Shown here: one piece after another, positions 12,167-23,720 of the stretch
Layout of the letters: each line of letters begins with the position of its first letter
Numbering within the stretch: the stretch's first letter is position 1
DNA from: Neonectria sp. B-13
Lineage: Eukaryota > Ascomycota > Sordariomycetes > Hypocreales > Nectriaceae
Assembly: GCA_002682825.1 (NCBI GenBank)
Contig: NOKP01000050.1
Coordinates: 65,063-129,062, forward strand
Direction of reading: 5' to 3'
Length of the DNA stretch: 64,000 nucleotides
The notes under the pieces: model-generated
The model's input: the letters and a program-made list of their open reading frames with translations, nothing else
Told to the model about the DNA's origin: nothing
Database searches by the model: none
Made by a program: the position numbers and the translations under genes

Positions 12167-13592
12167 ATTGAAAATGGATGCTCAGTTGGAAAACAAGTAT
12201 CCAACCATGTCCGTGTAGTTGATAATACTAAAAGTAGCAGACAAGAAATCTGTGAGAAATATCAACATGAATGAAATCAACAACAAATGGCCAAGAGCTT
12301 GATAAGCATCGTATATAAAGGCCGGGTGGTTCCTAAAGCCACCACCCCGCACTGTTGACCAATACATCTCGGAGCAGTCGATTACTAGGTCAATTGCTTG
12401 AGCCAAGCTTCATAATTGCATGTCAGGAAGGTCCCTTCCAAAACTCACGTACCCCCTAGATCACGGGAAGATTGCATAACTAGGTATGAATTTGCTCTCA
12501 AGGCCGCGCGTTCAGGATGCCTTTGTGCACCACCAAGCACGTCTCGTGGCACCAAACGATCCAGCTTTTCGGTTAAGCCAAGGAATCCTGAGACATTAGT
12601 TCCGTTGTCAGCTGCCGAGGTGTCTTGTGACAGCGGGGAAGGCATGGGGGGTTTGCACAGCCTGGACTACGATACTATGTAAGGCCATTTGGGAGTTCAC
12701 TCAAGTGCAGGGGATTGAGTCAATCGTGGCCCACAAGGCTGATGCTAGCTTACAAAGGCCCTTCCCTGTTAGTTGGAGACGAAAAATCGTCCGAAGTATC
12801 TGTACTTTCTTAATACGGCTTCTGGAAATAGTAAACGGATCGTTATCCATGTGTATTACTCACATCGAGTAATAGCCAACAGCCCTGCTAGACCCACGAG
12901 GCCCACGTAGTCATCTGTACGTGGTAAATGCCGCCATCCGGATGTACGCCAATGAGGCAGGTCCCGGGCGAAACACCCTGTACTCGTATGTCTCAAGGGT
13001 ACAAAGTGCAACTTAATAAGCACTAGGATAGACAAGATCCACATAAGCGTTAGCAAAGTTTGACACGAGGTAGGGGGGGCGTGTTGATGAAGCATGGAAA
13101 AAAACGGGGTTTCGTGCGCAGTCGCTTCGACCATGTCGTATTGCGCCGCAGGTCCGCAGTTACATTTGCACTTGAACCTCGGTTCTGTTAGAAGCATATC
13201 CTAAGCGTAGTTATGCTATCTGCCATTGCGGACCAGCCTTGTGTCTGGGGTCTTAATGTACATAGGTACATCGGTGCTGGCCGGATGAATTGATTACTGT
13301 GATGGGGCTGATGGGATTTGGGTACAGGCACCTCTGTTGAGAAAAAGAAGAAGAAAAACCTGGCAGTGTGAACCGAGTCGTGTCTCCCGGCCTCTGAATT
13401 CCCCAAGTCATCAACGATAATTGTTCAGCTGAATACAACTACTACTAGTAGCTGCATCTGTGGAATTCCCCTTTACCGGCCTGGTTGGTCAAGTTACTAG
13501 TAATTTTGGGAACAACATTCGCCTATTTTGTGGTCTAGTAGACGACTCCAACACAAAGTCATCCCAGACAACTACCCGATTGCGACCTCACC
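12167..13592. promoter_or_regulatory. Divergent promoter region between HR-PKS and NR-PKS
   Basis: The two PKS genes start on opposite strands around this 1.4-kb spacer, a common arrangement for co-regulated HR/NR pairs. Near the HR-PKS are a TATATAAA-like element at about 12311-12319 and an inverted repeat GGTGGT-N10-ACCACC at 12325-12346. Near the NR-PKS lie two perfect palindromes centred on ACTAGT, CTACTAGTAG at 13442-13451 and TTACTAGTAA at 13494-13503, and a related CTAGTAG at 13535-13541. No convincing gene lies inside. Function of these sites is inference. Confidence 0.5.
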
Positions 13593-16500
13593 ATGGGGAA
13601 CGCCTTGACAGAGCATCGTCTGGTCTTGTTTGGAGGCCAGGGATCGCCGTCCATATTCTCACCCAATGCTGCCGCCATTGCAGAACAAGATGCTCGATCT
13701 ATAAGCGCCGGGAGCATACTCTTATCAAAGTGCCACGCGGCGTTCTTGGAAGAATTGTCGAGTTTGGACCCCGAGTCGCGCCATATTCTAGACGTCAACC
13801 TTTCATTGTTCAACTCACCAGGCGATCTACTCAAACCTGCGGTTCAATACCACACACACCCCGTGCTTCAGGCGACCACCATTTACCTCTGCCAGATGCT
13901 ACGGTATCTAGCCGAGACACTGGGTCAGTGTGAAGCATACGAGCACTCCTTCGACACACTTCAAGGGACAGCTGGCTTCTCATCGGGCATACTCCCAGCT
14001 GCGGTGGTGGCACGCTCTCGTACCCTGGGTGAATTTGTGGCATCTGGAGTCCAGGGCTTCCGCCTCGCCTTTTGGATTGCCTGCCGCAGTCTCTTCTGGA
14101 CCCTGAAACCCACTGGAAAGGTCGGTGATGAAGATGGTGAGAAAGTCGACTCAGAAGCAACGTGGTCCTTGATAACCCGCGGCCTCTCCCGAGCTCAGAT
14201 CGAGCAGAGACTGTCACACCACTACTCTCAGGGGCACGGTTTAGGACAACTGTCCCAATCCCAGCAAGAACCTCGACGGATGGAAGTATCCGCAATCTCG
14301 ATATCCGGTACCGTATCCATCTCGGGCCCCAGGGCCGACCTATGTGCTTTCCAGGCGCAGTTGCAAACCACCTCCGACCTGACAACAACCTTTGCGTATG
14401 TGCATGGGTGGTATCACGGAGGTGATCAACTCGAACCCGTCGTCCAACAAGTTCTGGAAGACTTGAGCCGCCGGGCCATCTCTTTTCCTCCTTGCCCAAC
14501 GGGTATGAAGCCCATTCACTCGACGCTGGACGGCACGCTGTTCGACGAGTTGACAACCTCTGCCGACGAATTCCCAGCGTGGCTAACCCGACACTTGTTG
14601 GTACATTGCGTGGATTGGTGCCAAACCGCCCACGAAATTGTCGCCAATGTGCGGAGCTTGTTAGAACGGAAGCCGAGCGCAGCTGTCAAGATCCTTTCGT
14701 TCGGACCGAGCTCCAGCTCTCTTTTCCCCGACTTCGAACCCCTGGATCCTAGAGTGACCCTGTTGGACCTGTCGCCGTTTAAAGCCGGCGGGAAGTCAGA
14801 AAGTCTTTCCCCCCATCACCAGAACGACGTGGCAATTGTCGGAATGAGTGTGCAGCTTCCCAAGGGGAAAGGCACCGAGGAGCTGTGGGAAACGATATCT
14901 CAAGGCCTGAATGCCGTGCAGGAAATCCCAGAAGACAGATTCGAATTGTCTGGCTTGTATGCCGAGAATTCGGACAAGCCGCGTTCAATGCCTATCAAGC
15001 ACGGTGCATTCCTAGAGGATCCCTTTACGTGAGTCCTCGTTTTCTCCGTGTACGGTACGCTTACTTGGGTTACTCGGGTGCTAATCTAGATATGGCAGCT
15101 TTGATAATTTGTTCTTCAACCTTTCTCCGCGGGAAGCAAAGTCCATGGATCCCCAGCAGCGAGTTTTGCTGAATGCTGCCCAGGAAGCATTCGAGGATGC
15201 CGGTTATGTGGAGGATTCATCACCGTCTTTCCAGAGAGCCACCATGGGATGCTACATTGGCCTGGCTACCGGAGACTACACCGATAATCTCCGCAACGAC
15301 ATTGATACATTCTACTCGTCCGGCACACTTCGGGCATTTCACAGTGGAAGGATTTCGTACTTCTTCCGGCTCAGTGGTCCATCCATTGTGACCGATACGG
15401 CGTGTTCGTCTTCGGCAGTCTCGATCTATCAGGCGTGCCGAGCGCTGCAAAACGGCGACTGCACAGCAGCTATCGCTGGCGGCGTCAACGTGATTACTAG
15501 CCCCGATGTAAGTACATGGTTCCATCATGGTCCGAGGGACGCAGACTTTAGAAATTAAAGGGCACTTGCTAACACATATCCTACCTGTCAGATGTACCTT
15601 GGCTTAGCTCGGGGACATTTCTTGAGTCGGACGGGATCCTGCAAACCCTTTGACGCAGCGGCTGATGGATATTGTCGAGCCGAAGGCTGCGTCCTGTTCG
15701 TTCTCAAACGACTGTCGGATGCTGTAGCCGAAGGAGATCGCATTCATGGAGTCATCAGGAACATCTTGGTCAACCAAAGCGGCAATTCCCACTCCATCAC
15801 ACATCCCCACAGCCAAACGCAAACAGACCTGTTGACGCGACTTCTCCAGCAGGCAAATGTTGACCCCGGATCTGTTGGCGTCGTAGAAGCACACGGGACT
15901 GGAACGCAGGCTGGGGACGCACGAGAAGTCGAAACGTTGAGAGCCGTCTTTGGGCCGCATCATTCGGCGCACAACCCCCTGATGATGAGTTCTATCAAGG
16001 GAAACGTCGGCCATTGCGAGGCTGCCTCGGGAGCGGCTGGTCTTGCCAAGCTGTTGCTCATGCTTCGCGAGAAAAAGATTCCCATGCAGGCCAGTCTGAG
16101 CAACATCAACCCGGCTTTCGGGGATTTGCAAAGCTCCGGCTTGAGCATACCGAGACGCACCGTGTCGTGGAGCCACTCCAAAACAACACCCAGGAGAGCC
16201 GTGCTCAACAACTTCGGCGCCGCAGGGTCCAATGCGTCGCTCCTCTTGGAAGATTGGGTCGAGTCTCCAAAGGCCCACGCCCACATGAAGCGCAGCAAGC
16301 AGGACCAAGATCAGGGGCGATCGGCGTACCTCTTTGCCCTTTCGGCAAGATCAGAGAGAACGTTGCAGTCTGCCATCAGTCGACACGTTGAGTTCTTGGG
16401 CAAAGAAGAGCGTCGGCCGTCGTTGGTGGATATCTGCTATACTGCCACGGCGCGGCGCCACCCTCATGATCACCGCATCTCGCTGGCATGCACCTCGGTG

Positions 16501-19500
16501 GCCGATTTGCTGACTAGATTACGGCAGTACAAGGCCGTGGCATCCAAGCCCGCGCGAGGCGTCACAGCCACTGTCTTCGTCTTCACGGGACAGGGCGCCG
16601 TGCATCACGGCATGGGCCAGGAACTGATGAGCACGTTTCCCCCTTTCAGAGATGAGATCATGCGCTGCGACCGCATCATCCAAGGAACCGGACTGGTATG
16701 CCCGAGCATAGTCGACTTCATACAGTACAAAGGCCAGGGCAGAGTCAGAATCGACGCATTGACCGAGACGGAGCAAATCATGGTGTCGCAGTGCGCATGC
16801 GTTGCCTTGGAATATGCGCTCGCCCGAACCTTTATGTCTTGGGGGATCACACCGGACTATGTCGTGGGTCACAGGTACGTCGGCGCCCAGCACTACAAAG
16901 TGGAAGGGTTGTTGAATGTCCTCAAGAACTGAACTAACCGGTGTGTCTATCAGTCTCGGTGAGTACGCAGCATTGTGCGTATCGGGTGCGTTGACGCCAG
17001 AGGACACATTTCGCGTCGTGGCATCCCGAGCAAAGATGATGGCCGACAACTGCCTCGCCAACACATCGGGGATGCTTGCGTGCAACCTAGCTCCCGAAGA
17101 AGCCGAAACAATCTTGTCGGAGAACCCATCCCTAGCCCAGCTAACCATTGGGTGCGTCAACGCCCCCAGCGACTGTGTGGTCGGAGGCCCGTTGCCGCAA
17201 CTGGACATGTTCCAGAAGGATTGCAAGGTCCGCAAGGTCAGGACGAAGCTCATCAATGTCCCCTACGCCTTTCACACATCGGCCATGGATCCCATCCTGG
17301 ATCCTCTACGCGCACTCGGGCGGTCCGTCAGGTTCAGACAACCCACGATACCTGTCATGTCCAACCTGCACGGGCGTCTCTTACGCGACGACGACTTTTC
17401 CAGTGACTACTTTGCAGATCACGCGAGACAGCCGGTGCGCTTTGCCGACTGTCTGCTGAGCCTACGGCTTTTGGTAGGCAACGCTGTTCTCGACGATGCT
17501 CTCTTCCTCGAGATCGGGCCACAACCCACGTTGCTACCAATGCTGCGGGCCTTGATCCCTTCCAGCTCTTGTACGTATCTCGGCACCTTACAAAAGGGTC
17601 GCGATGCGTGGACGTCCATCAGCGAGACGCTAGCCGTGATCTCCCTGCGCAAGACTGCGGTTAAATGGCGCGAGGTCTTCACCGGGACATCGGCCAAGGT
17701 CACAAGCTTGCCTGGTCATCTCCTCGAGGGCTCAAAGTTCTTGATACCTTTGCGAGAATCTCACCAGGCATGCACCTCAACACCTGACGCCCTGGGCCGC
17801 ATTGAGAGCGGATTCCGTCTGTTGCCCTGGCTGAGCTCAAGCACGTCTGCGAGTGACGATCAGGAACTCTTCCTCGAGACCGACATGACGATCCTCGGAC
17901 CATTGATTTCGGGCCACGACGTTGGTGGGACTCCGATTTGCCCGGCGTCGGTCTTCTACGAGCTAGCTGTCGAGGCCGCGCAACTCCTGCTCAAACTTGC
18001 CGAGACCCAGGCATTGGTCGTCAGTGAAATGAGCTTTGCCAGTCCGCTGGTGCATGTACCGTCGTCACAGGATGCTGTTCCTGTAACGGTAGGCGTGCGC
18101 ATTACAAGGCAGGGCAGCTCATCTTCTGAAGCAGCAGCCTTCAGCATCACGTCGCGCAGCTCAGCCAAAGACTCGGTCGAGACTTTGCACTGCACCGGCA
18201 GTGTCTCAATGCAAAGCATCAAGACCCAAACGTCCCACTGGGTACGAGACCAGGCCGTCGTGGCCAGACAATGTCGTTACTTCTCTGGCATTGGGAAACC
18301 TCACATGAGCACGTTCCGAACCAAAGTTTTGTACGAAGCAGTCTTCACACGCGTCGTGAGGTATTCTCCAGAGTACCAAAGCCTGGTGCATCTGAATGTG
18401 GCCGATTCAAACCTCGAAGGGATTGGCTCGTTCGAGATGCCGTCTAGTTCTGGTTCCCATACTGGCTATCTGGCGCACCCTGTCTTTACCGACACACTGC
18501 TGCATGCTGCAGGCTTCATCGCGAACCTTGGCGGCGATTCGGAGGACATTTTTATCTGCGCCCGCGTCGAGTCAATAGAGGTTGCGTATCGTGATATTGA
18601 CTACTCGGACTCCTTCAAGATCTACTGCAGCCTGCTGGAGATCAAAGGAGCCATTCTGGCAGACGCCATCGCACTGGCCAGCTCCGGCAAGGTGGTTGCC
18701 GTCGTTCGCGGCATCGAGTTTAAGAAACTACAGGTCTCGGCTTTCCGGCAGGCCTTGTCTCGCATATCGTCAACTGTCACCATCGGATCTCGAGGCATGG
18801 AATACATGCAACATCTGCCGGCGGCGCCAGTGAAACTGCATCTTGAACCCGGCTTAGATGTCTTTCCGACGAGTGACGAGATGATGAGTTCGTCTCCCAC
18901 CGGGCTTCGTAACGGTAGTCCATTTCAGGCTAGGATTAGCCGAGTACTCGAGGACATTGTTGTGGAAGTTGGCGGCTTCGACAAGCAGGATATCGACTAC
19001 ACCAAGTCCCTGGGCGACCTCGGCATCGATTCTCTCATGCAAATCGAGATGGCCTCGCGACTGGCACGCCTGTTTCCGGGCCAAACCGGCCTGAGCCATC
19101 ACGCCTTGTCCCAATGCGAGACTCTCGAGGCCATCGAAGACCTGTTGTCGTCTGTTTTGCAGCCCTCGGACAAGCAACAACTGCACAGAACGCTTGTTGA
19201 CGCTCCCGCAAGCGAGGGCACCACGACGCCAGTATCATCTTCTCAGTCTACTGACGCCGCAGCCTCTGTTTCCTCAGACTACTCAAGTCCATCTAATACT
19301 ATACACGACTCCAACATACTACCAGCCACGCTGCATGTTTCCACTGGGAACCAAGTTCCCCTATATCTCTTCCACGACGGCAGCGGGCAGGCTAGCATGT
19401 ACGCGCGTCTCGGTGGGTACGATCGCACAACGTACGCCTTTTTCGACCCCTATTTCGAGAGCACCGGCAATAAGCGACGTTTTCATGACAGCGTCAATCA

Positions 19501-20272
19501 GATGGCCGAGCACTATGTCTCAACCATCCTCTCAAATCCCAAGCACAGGTCGTCTTCTTTGATCTTAGGCGGTAGGTCTCAATCAACTTCTCCTCGTTGA
19601 ATCACTTCTCCAAGACTTGCTTGATTCCCAAGACTGACAGTTGTGTTATCAGGCTGGTCCTTCGGCGGAGTAGTAGCCTTTGAGGCAGCTCAACAGCTCG
19701 CAGTTCTCGGACTCCAGGTCAAAGGGCTCGTACTAATTGACTCCCCCAGTCCAGTTGACCATGAGCCTCTTCCAGCCGCGGTTATTTCCGGCATCACCAA
19801 ACCGAGTCGCCAGTACGAACACCTTGCCTGGGGTAGCAGCGTGGTGCTAGAGGAAGAGTTCCAATCCAACGCATCTCTCCTGGGAGCCTACAAGCCAGAG
19901 CCATTCCCCAACGCCACTAGAAGGAAACTGACAACCGTCATGTTGAGAAGTCAGGACGTCCTCGACACCGAAGCTCTCTATGACGTGCGCTACGATTGGC
20001 TCAGTCGACAGGACTCACGGGATGCTTCAGTCGTCGCCTGGGAGGAATTGGTTGGGGGCCACGTTGAAGTTTTGCCCATCCCGGGAAATCATTTCGAGTC
20101 GTTTCTAAACAAAAATGTAAGTGTTGCCATGACCTTCTTAGCCACAATTCTTACTCTCATCTTTGGAAAATTACAACACGTACTGACCAAGGTTGTGTAG
20201 ATTGGTGAAACTGCGGCTCAGCTCTGGAAGGCGTGTCGATACATTGAAGAGTTTTGCGAGGTTGACTCTTAA
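13593..20272 (+). CDS. Non-reducing PKS, SAT-KS-AT-PT-ACP-TE
   Basis: Six exons (13593-15028, 15099-15507, 15592-16874, 16954-19571, 19653-20116, 20201-20272) total 6282 nt, 2093 residues. Every junction rebuilds a known motif. SAT spans about 1-380, with Ser130 in GFSSG where the family usually has Cys (GXCXG), and HGWYH further on. KS has Cys581 in DTACSSS and MDPQQR. AT has Ser1043 in GHSLGEY, created across intron 3. The product-template domain has His1364 ([12 protein letters not shown]) and Asp1556 ([14 protein letters not shown]). There is a single ACP with Ser1736 (LGIDSLM). The TE has Ser1918 (GWSFGG, created across intron 4) and PGNHF. It should make and cyclise a non-reduced poly-beta-keto chain to a resorcylic/orsellinic-type acid, released by the TE. 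Domain order also fits resorcylic acid lactone synthases, so an HR-PKS chain could be its starter; the cAT on the neighbouring HR-PKS argues against this but does not exclude it. Confidence 0.95.
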
Positions 20273-20610
20273 TACGGCCTACAAATTACCTAGAAAGACT
20301 TGTTGGTTCAGTCTCATAGAACCTTGTTAGCTTAAATCTTTTATTTCGGACCTAGACCGAAGAAAACGGCATGAAACTCGACTTCTCACACTCCCTTGCG
20401 CAATCCCTCTCATGAGGAATGGCTTAGTTCTCACTAGCACGGATGGACATCTGAATCTATTAAAGATACACTTCAGCAAGAAATTCTCTTAGATACGTGT
20501 TAAGCTGATTCTAGGCTGGCCTAACGCTCAAAATGCTGCATACATATGTCTATTTACATGAAAGCAGTTGTCATAAGCCAGATTCATATTACAATCAGAT
20601 GCGCCCAGCT
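20273..20610. other. Tail-to-tail spacer, NR-PKS and P450
   Basis: 338 bases between two convergent stop codons. It should hold both 3' untranslated regions. Nothing else was recognised. Confidence 0.5.
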
Positions 20611-22515
20611 TTAGTCTTCGTACTCATCCCATACGCTTGTGATAGAATGGTAGTCATTCTCGATGATGTTCCTATGTCTATCCGATCGCGGCGTGATCAG
20701 GATGGGGAACCTCTTGGGCGCAATCAGAAACCCATCGTGGTACGCCGTGTTGATATCATCATCTACAACAACCCCAGGGCTTGACGAGAGGTTGAAGGCC
20801 CAAGCAATTTTGGCCATATTCAACATCTTTTTCCGAACTTGGCGTCAGCAGTGTACTATTGTCGAAATGAAGGTAATGGAACATACCAGCGAATTCTTAG
20901 CCAGCCGGTGCCCCGGACACGCCCGTCTCCCTGCACCAAAGGCATACGACGTTCGCCGATGATCATCCGTGGTTGTATCAACTGGCACTCGGGTTCCGTA
21001 GTCGTTGTTTAAAAAACGGTCGGGCATGAAGTCACCGGGCCTTTCGTATTGGGTCTCGTCGTTATGGATCGCCCAAGTATTAGCAAAAACGACAGTGCCT
21101 TTGGGCAAAAAGTATCCATCGTAGGTATCATCTCGGGTCAGGGCGTGCGGGACCCCGCCGGGTGCTACTGGACGCCACCTGAGTGTCTGCCGTGTCTAAT
21201 TAGAATCAAAAGAAGAGAGGAACAAAGACTCGATCGAGAGTAGTCCTGACGTACCTCATCCATGCATGCCTTGATGAATGGCAGACGACCGATATCATCC
21301 GATGTTGGAGACCTCGATGACCCACAAACTGCATCAACTTCCTTTTGCGCCTTCTTGAGCTCTTCCGGGTACTTGATCATGGCCAGAAGAAAGGACAGCA
21401 AGGTAGAGGCAGTGGTGTCTGAGCCTGCTTCCATCTGCCCATGGTTAGATTGAACACAACGGGCAATTCCGCAATCAAGGCGACAAGTAGCTACTCACCA
21501 AGTTCCCAGCCAAGTACGCAACGTGTTCCTCGTCCATGTCGTTTTTCTCTTGGTCTTGTAACATTGTACGTAAGAAGCAGTTACTGCCCTTGCCAACCTC
21601 GAGCCGTTTGCTAGTCTCCCGCAAGAGCCTAAGATAGAGACTTTTCTGTTCCTCGCGTACGGCCTTGGCCCTCGTCTTCCAAGGCGCCAGGAACTCGGGC
21701 ACCATCTTTAGGATAGGGAACGCATCGACCGGAGGACACGCCCCCTGCTCGAGGATGGCGGTGAACTGGTCTTGGGCATGGTAGAGGGCCTGGACGTTGG
21801 GGGAATCGAAGCGCGCCCCGCGCCGGCCGTACACCGAGGCGAGAATGACGGCAGTGGTGTATCGGCGGATGTGGTCGTAGTAACCCTCGGGGTCCTGGAC
21901 CAACTGGAACATGGTCTGGGAGGCTTCGGCTTCCTGGAGAGGAAGTAGCTTGTCCACCACGTTCACATTCAGGAGGGCTTGCAGAATTTTGCGTTGCTTC
22001 CGCCACTCCGTGCCGTACGGTAGAAGGAGGAGATGTATGTCATTTGGACACACGAGCGCGTTGGCAATATAGCCATTGGGGCGGCTGGAGTAGATGGAGC
22101 CCCGTTGATCGAACAGCCTTGGCCCAACTTTAGCCCTCTCTCTACCTCACCGCCGTAACTGTACTGGAATCCCAACTTACGCCTTGACATGCTTGTAGCT
22201 ATTCAAGATGACAACGTTTTGAGAGGCCATTTTCAAGCCTATGATTGAGCCATAGTCGGCCTGCATGCTTTGAAACCTAGGTAGTCATGGTTATTACAGG
22301 CACAGCGAATTTGTTTTGGTTTGCGAGTTGGTCATCTACTTGAGGAACGCCTTGACGCGAGGCACTTGATTGATATTCCCAATGAATGGTACCGTCGGGG
22401 GTCCGGGAGGAAAGTCCTTGGGTCGGCGACTGGCGAGGAAGTACTTGAACAACACAGCGACGACCGGAAGAACTATGAGTAGGCACATTTGGCCGACACT
22501 TGGAACGCCCATCAT
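20611..22515 (-). CDS. Cytochrome P450 monooxygenase
   Basis: Six exons (22515-22340, 22276-22181, 22117-21499, 21434-21255, 21186-20887, 20826-20611) give 528 residues, the usual length. The N-terminus has a hydrophobic anchor (CLLIVLPVVAVLFKYFLA) followed by the PPGPP hinge, so it is likely ER-membrane bound. Further motifs are the I-helix AGSDTT, the K-helix 'TLRWRP' region formed across an exon junction, and the haem-binding FGAGRRACPG with its Cys ligand. It resembles fungal secondary-metabolism P450s such as the O-methylsterigmatocystin oxidoreductase type. Met at 22515 is chosen because it places the anchor at the N-terminus; an in-frame extension to 22641 looks unlike a P450 leader. 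In this cluster it may hydroxylate the methyl or ring of the aromatic unit, or a position on the reduced chain; the substrate is inferred only. Confidence 0.92.
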
Positions 22516-23720
22516 GCCCACTAGTGATAAGTTGGTATGAGAAGAAGAAGATAACCGCTCTGCAGCAGGGTGGAAATTGAATGCGAGTAGGTACCTACCC
22601 AACATCGGCATTGGATTCACGTAAATCATGTTATGCGTCACATCGAAGCAGAACTACATATCCAACAATCCGTTATTGGAATTCCGCCATCTCCTCGGAG
22701 CTAAGTACTTGACGGGGCGTCGGACAATCCAAATCCAAATCCCTGCAAAGCACGTAAGCATCTCCCCGGACGGCAACTTCGTACACCCCCCTCACGCCTC
22801 AGCCTTATCATCCGCTAATGCTCCTAAGTGGGTCGGGGTTACGTCCCGGCCCGAACAAGGCAGATCCCGCGCTACAATCTAACCCGAGAATACGTCACCC
22901 CACGAATTTCCGTATCATTCTAGTACTGCAACCGCCTACTCCACACCGACGGGAGTGGTCCAGGTGAAATATGCAAGCACAAGGTGCCTTGTCTATGCCT
23001 CGAGGTTGCAGTTGCGTTGTACCGTACTTGGTACGGACTGGGCATATTCGTACAGAATCCTTCCCCCACTTATATTCAGTTCGGGCCTTCTCAATTACAA
23101 CCAACCTCCGGATACAGGGTAGTTTCAATCCTTACACAACAATACACAAGGACTAGGTATGTACCTGTACCCGTATAGCCCCGTATGTATCGATTCACCC
23201 TTTCCAATCCTTGTCGTCTGTACAGCCTTACTCCGGGCTCGGGGGTCTTTGGGCCGCTGCTCCTTCGGGTAAGCAAATTCTCTGCCACAACGCCCCTCTC
23301 CAACTATTCTCAGAGAGGCTTTGAGTCTCTGGCATGTGAAAGTAACTCTGCCAAGTTCCTACTACGAGGACCACACTCGAGCTAGGACGTCCGTTTGCCG
23401 TACCCAACCATAGTCTTGTTATTCCCTGCCAACCAACTTGCCACGCGCAAGCACCTGGCTTAGATTGTAAGAGCACCAGGGGCTTGAGGGATCATTGCCA
23501 GCCAAGTCAGCCTCGAAACAGCAAGATATTTTCCAGCTCTGCAACACTGCTTTGGCTACCCGACGGTTAGACTATCATCGCAGCTGCAAGCGGTCGTGCG
23601 AGAAGGCTTTACCCAGGTCTCCACCCTGACCAGTGATCGAGCAGTGCCACCAACTATTGTACAGGCAGTCGTACGCGCGCAACTGCATACCATCAGCGGT
23701 GCGAGGCTAGACCCTGTGTC
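22516..23720. promoter_or_regulatory. Divergent spacer, P450 and ABC transporter
   Basis: 1.2 kb between two head-to-head genes, so it must hold both promoters. It is rich in GTAC-containing words (for example around 23027-23035 and 23155-23175) but no convincing operator or gene was found. Confidence 0.4.

Noticed and set aside
13593..20272. The NR-PKS appears as separate open frames (13593-15032, 15109-15558, 15592-16932, 16916-19600, 19643-20200), as if several genes or a broken gene.
   Set aside because: Every break is a GT-AG intron with a branch point, and joining restores DTACSSS, GHSLGEY and GWSFGG motifs in phase. It is one intact gene.
2059..20272. A standard resorcylic acid lactone cluster (radicicol, hypothemycin or zearalenone type).
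   Set aside because: The divergent HR/NR pair and single-ACP TE-type NR-PKS fit, but the cAT on the HR-PKS, two glycosyltransferases, ring decarboxylase and acyltransferase-3 gene are not expected there. Kept as the main alternative, not the preferred reading.
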